Source of the DNA: MVRV01 sp964646755
Lineage (GTDB): Bacteria; Desulfobacterota; Syntrophia; Syntrophales; Smithellaceae
Direction: 5' to 3'
Assembly: GCA_964646755.1 (NCBI GenBank)
Contig: CAZYIE010000022.1
Coordinates: 1-55,470 of the forward strand
DNA length: 55,470 bases
Shown here: one piece after another, positions 33,531-42,600 of the stretch
How positions within the stretch are numbered: position 1 is the first letter of the stretch
How the letters are laid out: every line of letters starts with the position of its first letter
Notes under the pieces: generated by a model
Told to the model about the DNA's origin: nothing
The model's input: only the letters and a program-made list of their open reading frames with translations
Database searches by the model: none
Program-made: the position numbers and the translations under genes

Positions 33531-35417
33531 TCATTGATGAACACTTACTGCCGACTGACTAGGCAGAGCAACTTGCGACTGCTTTATTTTTTTCTTACCT
33601 TCAAAATAAGCATCCAAAATTTTGCGGGCAATGGGGGCGGCAACGACACCACCGTGACCGGCATTTTCCACAATTACCGCTACCGCTATTTCCGGATTGG
33701 CAAGCGGCGCGAAGCAGACGAATAGGGCGTGATCTCTTTGCAATACACCAATTTTCTTCGTCCGGCGGGACTTTTCATTTTCCGGCAGACCAACAACCTG
33801 GGAAGTTCCGGTTTTGCCGCAGACATCGGCATTGGGCCTTCGTGCAGCCTTACCGGTGCCTGTTGGTTCATTAACAACACCCCACAGGGCATGACCCAGC
33901 AAATCAAGTGTTTCTTTGCTCAAAGTCAATTTCCCTTTCTGCTCGGGTAAAAATTCCTTATAAATCTTGCCCTCTACCGTTTCAATGCTTTTCACTAACT
34001 GCGGCTTCCACAGGATTCCACCATTGGCTAAAGCACTATAAGCGGAAACCAGTTGCAATGGTGTCACCAAATCAAATCCCTGGCCGATTGATATCGATAT
34101 GGTTTCGCCCGGCTGCCAGGCTTCTCTCCTCTTCGCCAATTTCCATTGTTTTGTCGGAATCAATCCGCTTTTTTCGTTGGGCAGATCAATGCCTGTCATC
34201 CCACCGAGACCAAAGAGCTTGGCATAATGAGCTATCTTATCTACTCCCAGCATCCTCCCGACATTGTAAAAATATACGTCACACGATTCGACCATTGCCC
34301 TATGGAGACTGACAGGGCCATGACCTTTTTTTTGCCAGCAACGAAATGTCCTGTTGCCAAATTGATAAGTACCATCACAAACAAATTTCGTATCCGGCGT
34401 GATTAGCCCCTCCTCCAGTGCTGCGGCGGCAACTATCAGCTTGTACGTTGATCCCGGAGGATATTGTCCGGTAATTACTCTGTTGTTCAGGGGAGTCAAG
34501 GGATTATTGGCAATCTTGTTCCACTGTTCACCGGAAACTCCACTGTTAAACAAATTGGGATCAAAGGAAGGTGAGCTTACCATAGTGAGTACAGCACCGC
34601 TACGAGGATCCAAAGCAACGGCCGCACCTGATCTGCCTTCAAATGCCTCCCAGGCAGTTTTTTGCAAATCGGCATCAATGTTCAATACAACATTATAACC
34701 GGACACAGGATCAATTTTCCCTAAATTTTTAATCTCTTTGCCATGAGCATTAACCTCTACCAATTCCGCTCCCCGGCTGCCCCGGATATAAGGATCTAAA
34801 AACTTTTCTACTCCATGTTTTCCAATAATATCACCGGAAGCATATTCGTCATCCTTTTCCAGCTCTTCCTTGCTGATTTCTCCGGTGTAACCTATAACTG
34901 GAGCTATTGTTTCACCATCGAGATACAAGCGAACAGGAGAAACGTCAATATAAATACCGGGCAAATCCAGCGAATTGGTCTCGATAAGAGCAACTTTTTC
35001 CATGCTCACATTCTTCTCCAGCCTAACCGGCAGATAGGGTTTCATTTGCCGGGGAAAAGGCTGGTCGTAAGAAAATTCCAGTGATCGGCGGGAATAAAGT
35101 TCCTTGATCTTTTCAACTAAGCGATCGGGATGCTTTCCACGGCTCGGCATGTACAGGACATCAAATGAAGGGCGGTTATCCACCATGACATGTCTATTGC
35201 GATCCATAATCAGACCGCGCAAAGGCATAATTTTCCGGAAACGGATAGAATTATTTTCCGATCTTTGCTTTAAATCATCGCCTTTAATAACTTGTAAATA
35301 CCAGAGCCTTACTAAAAGGATAGAAAAGGCAACTAGAATAAAAACAATAATGATTTTAAGTTTCTGCCGGAATTCGGCCGGTTCCGGTCCATTCAGCAGA
35401 TTGTGCCGGTTTGCCAT
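33531..35417 (-). CDS. mrdA: Penicillin-binding protein 2
   Basis: This 628-residue class B transpeptidase has one membrane helix (about 21-38), a pedestal domain containing RGLIMDRNRHVM (67-78), and the transpeptidase domain with SxxK at Ser323-Lys326 (GSTYK), SCD at 378-380 and KTGTS at 535-539, all intact. It cross-links peptidoglycan during elongation in the periplasm. The start at 35417 overlaps mreD by 62 bases. That is long, but an AGAGG ribosome site precedes it and no later start would keep the membrane anchor. Confidence 0.96.
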   Translation of the reverse strand: MANRHNLLNGPEPAEFRQKLKIIIVFILVAFSILLVRLWYLQVIKGDDLKQRSENNSIRFRKIMPLRGLIMDRNRHVMVDNRPSFDVLYMPSRGKHPDRLVEKIKELYSRRSLEFSYDQPFPRQMKPYLPVRLEKNVSMEKVALIETNSLDLPGIYIDVSPVRLYLDGETIAPVIGYTGEISKEELEKDDEYASGDIIGKHGVEKFLDPYIRGSRGAELVEVNAHGKEIKNLGKIDPVSGYNVVLNIDADLQKTAWEAFEGRSGAAVALDPRSGAVLTMVSSPSFDPNLFNSGVSGEQWNKIANNPLTPLNNRVITGQYPPGSTYKLIVAAAALEEGLITPDTKFVCDGTYQFGNRTFRCWQKKGHGPVSLHRAMVESCDVYFYNVGRMLGVDKIAHYAKLFGLGGMTGIDLPNEKSGLIPTKQWKLAKRREAWQPGETISISIGQGFDLVTPLQLVSAYSALANGGILWKPQLVKSIETVEGKIYKEFLPEQKGKLTLSKETLDLLGHALWGVVNEPTGTGKAARRPNADVCGKTGTSQVVGLPENEKSRRTKKIGVLQRDHALFVCFAPLANPEIAVAVIVENAGHGGVVAAPIARKILDAYFEGKKKIKQSQVALPSQSAVSVHQ

Positions 35418-35895
35418 AGAAAAAAACCTCTACTCTGCGCATCAGATAAAAGAATACCGGAGCAAGCAGGCCGATAATTAACGCTTGCGGCAAAAAAGCA
35501 ACCGGTGTATTATGTAACATATCAAAACCATAGGATAAATTATAAAATAAAACTACCGCAAATTCTTCTAAAAAGGCACAAAACAAAGTAAACAGGGCAA
35601 TAAAAGGCATCTTTTCGGTAATTAATCGAGTCGATACAAAAAACGAAAAAAGAAAAATCAGAACATAAATTAAAGTAAACAACCCCAACACCGAACCGGA
35701 GATACAATCAAGCACAAAGCCCAGAACAAATGCCGATATTGCCCCTTTAATCAAATTAAAGCGAAATCCGGCATAAACTAAGACAATGATCGATATTTCC
35801 AAAATCAACCGGCCGGAAAATATTACATCCGCTATAGTATTTTGTAAAACAATCAAGAATATGGAAAGAAAAGGCAATAACAAATAATAAACCAT
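35356..35895 (-). CDS. mreD: Rod shape-determining protein MreD
   Basis: This 179-residue protein has about five transmembrane helices and the length of MreD. It is recognised by topology, the pattern GRLILEISIIVLVYAG, GFVLDCISGSVLG, and its fixed place between mreC and mrdA. It is an integral part of the elongasome. Its start overlaps the mreC stop by one base (TAATG), and its 3' end overlaps mrdA by 62 bases. Confidence 0.9.
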   Translation of the reverse strand: MVYYLLLPFLSIFLIVLQNTIADVIFSGRLILEISIIVLVYAGFRFNLIKGAISAFVLGFVLDCISGSVLGLFTLIYVLIFLFSFFVSTRLITEKMPFIALFTLFCAFLEEFAVVLFYNLSYGFDMLHNTPVAFLPQALIIGLLAPVFFYLMRRVEVFFYGKPAQSAEWTGTGRIPAET

Positions 35896-36731
35896 TAATG
35901 TTCACCTTCGTTTTCATCTTCAGCGGAAGTTGCTACCGAGACCTCTTCCAGCTTAGAAAAATCAATAGACGGAATCACATTAATTCTCAAAAAAAGTCCT
36001 GCTTCTTGTCTATCAACATGGTTGACCTGGCCAATCATCATGCCCTTGGGAAACACTCCCCCCATTCCGGAAGAAACGATAATATCTCCTTCTCTTACAT
36101 CCTGAGTTTTAGAAATATATTTCAAAACGCAACCACGGGAACCGGCGCCGCGAATCATTCCCTGTGTGCGGTTGCGCTGCACAATGGCATCGATATTACT
36201 GTTTTCGTCGATAAGGGGAAGCACCTTGGCTGAATGCCAAGAGGCGTCAATTACCCTGCCGACTAATCCCGGAGCCGCCATTACCGGCTGACCTGCCTTA
36301 AGCCCGTCGGCAGTGCCTTTATTGAGTAAGATTGTTTGAGAAAGTGCAACCTGTGCACGGCCAATAACGCGGGCGGTTACAAAATCGAAATCATTGTCAT
36401 CTTCCAGTGCAAGAAGGTTTTGCAACCTTTTTGCCTCAAGATACCCCTCTTGATATAAAATCAACTGAGATTTCATATCTTCGATTTTCTTCTTAAGATT
36501 TCTATTTTCTTCTTCTGTGCCCACCAACAAAAGATAGCGGGACCAAGGATCACTTACGCTTTTGACGGAAGCATCCAAAACATTCTGCAAAGGTGCAGCT
36601 ACTTCTAAAACAGCCTTCGTTATTAAACCGGCCGGAGATCTCTGTCTTAAGTTATAGGAAAGAACAATAAGAACTGTAGCCAGAAGAATTACTATCAAAA
36701 TGATGGTTTTATAATTCTTAAAAGAAAACAT
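35895..36731 (-). CDS. mreC: Rod shape-determining protein MreC
   Basis: This 278-residue bitopic protein has one N-terminal membrane helix (about 9-25), a coiled coil (about 75-105, EEENRNLKKKIEDMKSQLIL), then the two-barrel periplasmic domain with GLVGRVIDAS and VREGDIIVSSGMGGVFPKG. It links cytoplasmic MreB to PBP2 and RodA. The gene sits 25 bases after mreB. Confidence 0.94.
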   Translation of the reverse strand: MFSFKNYKTIILIVILLATVLIVLSYNLRQRSPAGLITKAVLEVAAPLQNVLDASVKSVSDPWSRYLLLVGTEEENRNLKKKIEDMKSQLILYQEGYLEAKRLQNLLALEDDNDFDFVTARVIGRAQVALSQTILLNKGTADGLKAGQPVMAAPGLVGRVIDASWHSAKVLPLIDENSNIDAIVQRNRTQGMIRGAGSRGCVLKYISKTQDVREGDIIVSSGMGGVFPKGMMIGQVNHVDRQEAGLFLRINVIPSIDFSKLEEVSVATSAEDENEGEH

Positions 36732-36756
36732 TTTTTACCCGTGAGGACAACATAGA

Positions 36757-37794
36757 TTACACCTGAATAGTAACCTCTCTGAGCACATCCAGTTGATCCA
36801 GAGCCATACCGGCACCACGGGCTACGGCACAAAGAGGATCATCGGCAATCGTTATGGGCAATCCTGTTTCTTCTCGAATGAGAACGTCTATGTTTTGCAG
36901 TAGAGCTCCACCGCCGGTCAGAACTATACCACGGTCAACGATATCACCGGCAAGCTCCGGGGGAGCATTTTCCAGTGCATCTTTGATGGCATCGACAATA
37001 AGAGTAACCGGTTCGGTAATTGCTCCCATTATTTCTTCGGAACTGGTTTCAATAGTTTTGGGAATTCCGGAAATCAAATCCCGTCCTTTTACATCTATTG
37101 ATTTCATGTTTTCCATGGGATAAGCACAGCCAATCTGTATTTTAATGATTTCCGCAGTTCTTTCTCCAATGAGCAGGCTGTATTTACGCTTCATATACTG
37201 GACAATTTCTTCATCAATTTTATCACCGGCCACCCGGACAGATTTCGAATAAACAATGCCGGCAAGCGAAATGACTGCCACTTCCGTAGTGCCGCCACCG
37301 ATATCAACAACCATTGAACTCGTCGGTTCGGCAATAGGCAGCCCGGCGCCAATGGCCGCAGCCATCGGCTCTTCAATTAGATATATTTCTCTGGCACCGG
37401 CTGATTCCACCGTCTCGCGCACAGCGCGGCGTTCCACTTGTGTGATTCCTGAGGGGACAGAAACAATAATACGGGGACGCACCAGAGATTTGCGGTTATG
37501 CACACATAAAATAAAATGCTTCAGCATTGCTTCAGTAATGTCAAAATCAGCAATAACACCATCTCGCATCGGACGAATGGCCACAATATTGCCCGGAGTA
37601 CGACCCAGCATTTTTTTCGCTTCATTGCCGACAGCAAGGACTTTTTTCATCCCACGGGCATCTTTATGGACAGCCACAACCGAAGGCTCATTTAAGACAA
37701 TCCCTTTACCTTTGACATAAACCAGCGTATTAGCCGTGCCAAGATCTATAGCCAGATCATTGGAAAATTTTCCCAAAATATAATCGAACAGCAT
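36757..37794 (-). CDS. mreB: Rod shape-determining protein MreB
   Basis: This 345-residue actin homologue has the phosphate loops DLGTANTLVYVKGKGIV (17-33) and DIGGGTTEVAVI (about 164), the EEPMAAAIGAG motif, and GIVLTGGGALL near 288. It forms membrane-bound filaments that steer the elongasome. The N-terminal FDYILGKFSNDLAIDLG is typical of deltaproteobacteria, with a few residues ahead of the actin fold. It is the first gene of the shape operon. Confidence 0.98.
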   Translation of the reverse strand: MLFDYILGKFSNDLAIDLGTANTLVYVKGKGIVLNEPSVVAVHKDARGMKKVLAVGNEAKKMLGRTPGNIVAIRPMRDGVIADFDITEAMLKHFILCVHNRKSLVRPRIIVSVPSGITQVERRAVRETVESAGAREIYLIEEPMAAAIGAGLPIAEPTSSMVVDIGGGTTEVAVISLAGIVYSKSVRVAGDKIDEEIVQYMKRKYSLLIGERTAEIIKIQIGCAYPMENMKSIDVKGRDLISGIPKTIETSSEEIMGAITEPVTLIVDAIKDALENAPPELAGDIVDRGIVLTGGGALLQNIDVLIREETGLPITIADDPLCAVARGAGMALDQLDVLREVTIQV

Positions 37795-37848
37795 CTTTCC
37801 TCCTGTATTTCCGAAGCTTTAAAATAATGACTCCTCCACGGGTTTTTT

Positions 37849-37877
37849 CCTATACCGTATTTCCTTACCCTAATCAA
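37849..37877 (-). promoter_or_regulatory. Probable promoter of the mre/mrd operon
   Basis: On the minus strand TTGATT (37872-37877), a 17-base spacer and TATAGG (37849-37854). Both hexamers match 4 of 6 consensus bases. The leader is about 48 bases. Confidence 0.45.
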
Positions 37878-37975
37878 CGCCTTTTTAAATTGTATTTGCT
37901 TTTTGTAAATGACTGTAATACTAAAGCAAAACTTTTATTGTCAGAAGACAGTTTTTTTACGTTTGAGGTGATTTT

Positions 37976-39574
37976 ATGCTTAGTTTTTTGCGGCGCCATG
38001 CACGCAGCTGGTTGATGTCTGTAATATTGGGAATAATCATTTTTGTTTTTGTGCTCTATTTCGGCTCCAATAGAGACAGTCGGGCTACGCAAGCCATTGC
38101 CGTAGTGGACGGAAAAGCAATCAGCGAAGGGGAGTTTCACGACGAATATGGGAAAATGATGGATATGGCCAGGCTTCGCTATGGCGCGAAACTAACACCG
38201 GAAGCACTCAAAGAAATGGGGCTGAAGAAAATGGCCTACGACAGCTTGCTAAACCGGCAAATAATTATTGCCAAGGCCGCCGATTTAAAAGTCCAAGTCT
38301 CCGACGGGGAGTTAATGGAGATGATCATGTCTTTGCCTGCGCTGCAGACAGACGGCGTATTTGATAAACGGAAATATCAGCAGCTATTGCGCTATAACAA
38401 AACATCAGCGGAAGATTTTGAAAACTCGCAGAAAATTAACTTAACAGCAAGCAAGATTGAAGCTCTTATTCGTGATGGCATTAAGGTTTCCGATAAAGAA
38501 ATTTTTGATGTCTATGCCATGCAAAACCAGAAGATTAATATCAATTTTGTCCAGATTGCGGGAAAAGATATAAAAAATAAAATTATCCCGACCCAAGCCG
38601 AATTAGAAAACTATCTGAAGAACAACAGCAAGCTGTTTAGCAGGGCAGAACAGGTCAAGATTAATTATCTGTCTTTTGTAGGCCTTGATTTTGCACCTGC
38701 CAATATAAGTGATTCCGATCTTCGTGATTATTACAATCGCAACACCGATAAACACAAAACAAAAGACGGCAAGCAACTTCAGTTTAACGAGTCCAGAAGC
38801 GCGGTACATAAAGAATTAATGAAGTTGAGGGGCATGCAGATTGCCTCTGTCGAAGCGAAAAAAGCACATGATACCATCTATCAGGAAGATAATTTCGCGG
38901 CCTACGCAGCAAAAAACAAGTTAACGGTTAACAGTTTGGACTTTTTCCCGCTGAATAAATCTCCCCAAGAATTTGCTTCCGCCAAAGACCTGGCAGCAAC
39001 GCTTGCGGATTTGCAGAAAAATGAAATCAGCAAAGTTATTAAGACCGATAACGGCTTCTATATTATTAGGGTTGTGGACAAGAAGGCCTCGTACTTGCCA
39101 AAACTTGCGGACATCAAAAATGAAGTGGAAAAACATTTTGTCGAAAGCGAAAAACAAAACATAGCCGAAAAAGAAGCCGACGCAATTTTAGCCGGCTTAA
39201 AAAAGGGGGAAACCCTCGACAAAATCACCAGGGATAAAGGATTAAAGATAAATGAAACCGGTTTGTTTCAGCCCGGCAACATCATTCCGAAAGTCGGAGT
39301 CAGCCCGGAAGCTTCGGAGGCCATAATCGCGCTTACCGCCAACAAACCATATGCGGACAAAGCGTTCCGGATAAATAATTCTTACCTGATTTTCAAATTC
39401 AAAGATTCCAGCAATATTGATCTAAAAGATTTTGAGGCAAAAAAAGATTTATACAAAAAAATCCTTACTTCCCTCAAGCGGGAAGAAACCATGCAAACAT
39501 GGCTCACAGGAAATAAGGAAGCCATGAAAAGAGAAGGCCGGATTAAGATTAAGAAGGACCTGAAAGATTTATAG
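37976..39574 (+). CDS. PpiD/SurA-like periplasmic chaperone
   Basis: This 532-residue protein has an N-terminal membrane anchor (about 14-30, MSVILGIIIFVFVLYFGS), a SurA_N-type helical chaperone domain (about 40-200, VVDGKAISEGEFHDEY), and a PPIC-like domain in the second half (about 275-385) that is poorly conserved at its active site. This is the PpiD layout. It would help newly exported proteins fold on the outer face of the inner membrane. An AGGTG ribosome site lies before ATG 37976. The giant activase-like gene follows within about 40 bases. Confidence 0.85.
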   Translation: MLSFLRRHARSWLMSVILGIIIFVFVLYFGSNRDSRATQAIAVVDGKAISEGEFHDEYGKMMDMARLRYGAKLTPEALKEMGLKKMAYDSLLNRQIIIAKAADLKVQVSDGELMEMIMSLPALQTDGVFDKRKYQQLLRYNKTSAEDFENSQKINLTASKIEALIRDGIKVSDKEIFDVYAMQNQKININFVQIAGKDIKNKIIPTQAELENYLKNNSKLFSRAEQVKINYLSFVGLDFAPANISDSDLRDYYNRNTDKHKTKDGKQLQFNESRSAVHKELMKLRGMQIASVEAKKAHDTIYQEDNFAAYAAKNKLTVNSLDFFPLNKSPQEFASAKDLAATLADLQKNEISKVIKTDNGFYIIRVVDKKASYLPKLADIKNEVEKHFVESEKQNIAEKEADAILAGLKKGETLDKITRDKGLKINETGLFQPGNIIPKVGVSPEASEAIIALTANKPYADKAFRINNSYLIFKFKDSSNIDLKDFEAKKDLYKKILTSLKREETMQTWLTGNKEAMKREGRIKIKKDLKDL

Positions 39575-39614
39575 ATGTAAAGCATACTTTTTTATCGACG
39601 CCGGCATAGAAAAA

Positions 39615-42600
39615 TTGCATGTCCGGCATGTAGGTGTAGACGGTCGTCAGCAGTACGATCGCATCCATCTTCATCGCGGACAATTGAAGCAATATCTGGC
39701 TGAGGAAAGAAATGTCCTGCTGCAAACGACGGCAAATAACGGAGAGGATCCCGAGATATATTTGACGGGAAAGCTTTCGGCCCAGACACAGGACTTTTTC
39801 ACATACGGAACACGTCTGCATCCGGAAGCGGTTCTCTGGCAAGCAGCAAGTTGCCTTCTGACAAATCCATCTGACGGTTTATCGCCCCCGGAATCCGTTG
39901 CGATAATTGATTTTTCCGCATCAGGATTTTGCATTGCCGCAGCGCGGCGCAATCTCGACCTTACCCCACAATGTCTGGAAAAAAACCCTTCCTGCGGCGC
40001 CGGATCGGGAATAAATCTGCAGCGCGTGCTGGAAAAATTAAACATCTCCGCCGAAGATGTAGATTCTCTTCTTCGGGACTACTTGGGCCAGGCCGGACGT
40101 GCTTTGCGCAGCGCCTTGCCGGTTCGAATGGAACGCTGTGGCGTATTTAGCGTTTCCGCAACTGTTTCCGACAAAAACCAGGGAATTCCGATTGAGCATG
40201 CCCTAGCCGTAACCATGAAATCAGAGGCCGCCAAAGCCGCTTCACGCGTGCCCGCGAATATCAGCCGTACTTATCTTACCGGTGGTGTTTTCCGCTGGCA
40301 ATTCCTGCGGGATTGTGCCGCCGACTTTCTGCGTTTACAAGGCATTGACGATATCGTCTACGATGAAAATCAGTCGCTTACGTTTCTGGGAATGGAGGCC
40401 TTGAGAGAAAAGCTTTCCGTTAAAAAAAATAATGCCCCCCGTCTCGCAGGACTACAGCCTAAGAAAGCAGTACAGCTGCCCTTTCCTTCTTTCCGGAAAC
40501 TTCGAAAACGTCTCGCCAGCGCGGGAAGATATGTCAACCGGCGGACTGAGGAAGAACAGACTGAGAACTCCACCCTTTTATCAGGACAACCGGTAAACAT
40601 CGCTCTGGATATCGGCTCCAGCATGGCAAAGATGATAATTGCTGATGCCGCGAGCGGGAAAACAATATACCTCAACTGCATTGCCAACAAAGGGGATGCG
40701 CTGCAGACAGTCCGGCGATTTCTTACGACCATAGAGGAAGCAGGTTGCCTGGGCCTGCCGGTTCAGTCCTGGGGACTTACCGGCAGCGGCCGTTACCAGA
40801 TTCAAAGAATTCTCCAGACGGTTTATCCCCACTTGCGGGAACGAATTTTCACAATGGTGGAAAATGAAGCCCACGTTCTGGGCTCACTGGAAATACTGCG
40901 CGAACATATAGCAAGCCTTAAGCAGCAGGGACATACTTCCATCAATGAAGACTGCGGCATCCTGGTGGACATCGGCGGGGAAGACACAAAAATATCCGTA
41001 ATCGACTTAAAGTCGCAATCTCTGCGGGAAAACGCCATGAACTGTAAATGCTCAGCCGGCACCGGCAGCCTCATGGACATTCTCCGCGATTTACTGGATA
41101 TCCCTGATGTCGCCACAGCTTACCGGATGGCGGCTGAGGCCCCGCACGCCTGGCGGATAAACGCCACCTGCGCTGTATTCCTCATGGAAGAAGCCCGGAA
41201 GATGCAGGCTGCGGGAGTAGCTGTCGGCGAAATCTTGGCATCCTGCTGTTATGCCATCGTGGAAAACATGGCCAGGACCCTATGGCATCAAGTGAATCTT
41301 TTGCCGAATACGGTCGTCCTCCTGCATGGTCAAACCATGCAGAGCGATCCGCTGGCGCTGGCAGCCATCAACCGGCTTATGACCCATTGCCGTGGACCGA
41401 TCTATGGTTTGATTCCGCCCCATCCCGGCTACCGCGCCTGTCTTGGCCTGCTTGCCCGGATACCGGCAGGCGAAGGAGCTATTGATCAAATCTGCACCTG
41501 GGAGAGCGTCACCGGATGGTCTTACCAGCGAAAGCTATTTTCTTGTTCCGGAAATGTCTGCGGCAATGATTTGATGCGTTGTACACGCACAACAATTTCT
41601 TCGCAGCGAGAGCAACTACCAATTCGACTGAACATCGGCGGCTGCACTTCCGTCAATGACCGGGAAGCACTGCGCGAGTCCGGCAACAATAACGTACCTG
41701 ACGCCTACCGGGAAATCTGGCAATGGATAGCCAGCCGGCACCCGCAAACACAAAAAACCGACCGACTTATCATTCCCCGGTGCTTTTCCCTGTCGCAGCA
41801 GGCGTATTTATTTGCCAAATGTTTGGAACTCTCGGGCATCCCCGTACATACAGATACCGTTTGCGCCGAAGACATCCGTGCGGGGCAAGCATGTTTCGAT
41901 CTGGATACATGCGCACCCAACATGGGAACAGCCGGGCAACTAATTCGTCTGGCGTCCTCGCCCCACGGTTTGATTTTTTTACCGCAGATTGATTTTCTGC
42001 CGACCGCAGGTACCAGTCTCGGCAGAACCTGCACAACTAATCAGGGCGGTATCTGGGCGGCAATACAGTTTGCCCGCCTGACCCAGAAGCGGGCAAGGTT
42101 TATGGTGAAACCAGTAAATCTGGGAGAGGCCGACCCACAGGCCATGGTGCGCCAGCTTTACCGGTCACTGCAGGATGTGTTTGCCGTCTATGGCATTCAA
42201 ATCAGTTTGCCGCGCTTTCGCGAAATCTGGCACGCCGCACTCGCTGCCCAGGAGGAAATGGACAGGGGCAAGGCAGATCTGACGGCCGTTTACCTGGAAA
42301 CGGCGATTGATGGCGAAATTCCTGTCACGGTTGTCTGCGGCCGCGAATACGTACTTCACCCCGGCATCTATGATCAACACATCAGCAAAATTCTCCGGGA
42401 CAAGGGCATAATGCCCATACCGTCCTACGCCCTGGATGCGGCGCTCGATCCCGAATTTGCCCATATTTACTGGAAAAATGCTCATGAAGTATTAAGCAAG
42501 GTTAAAGCTATAACTGCTGGAACACTTCATGAAAACATCCCGCATCCCCGCTTGCAGGCCGCCGTCCGGCGGTTGGAGGCAGCGCCTTCCCGCAGGCTTT

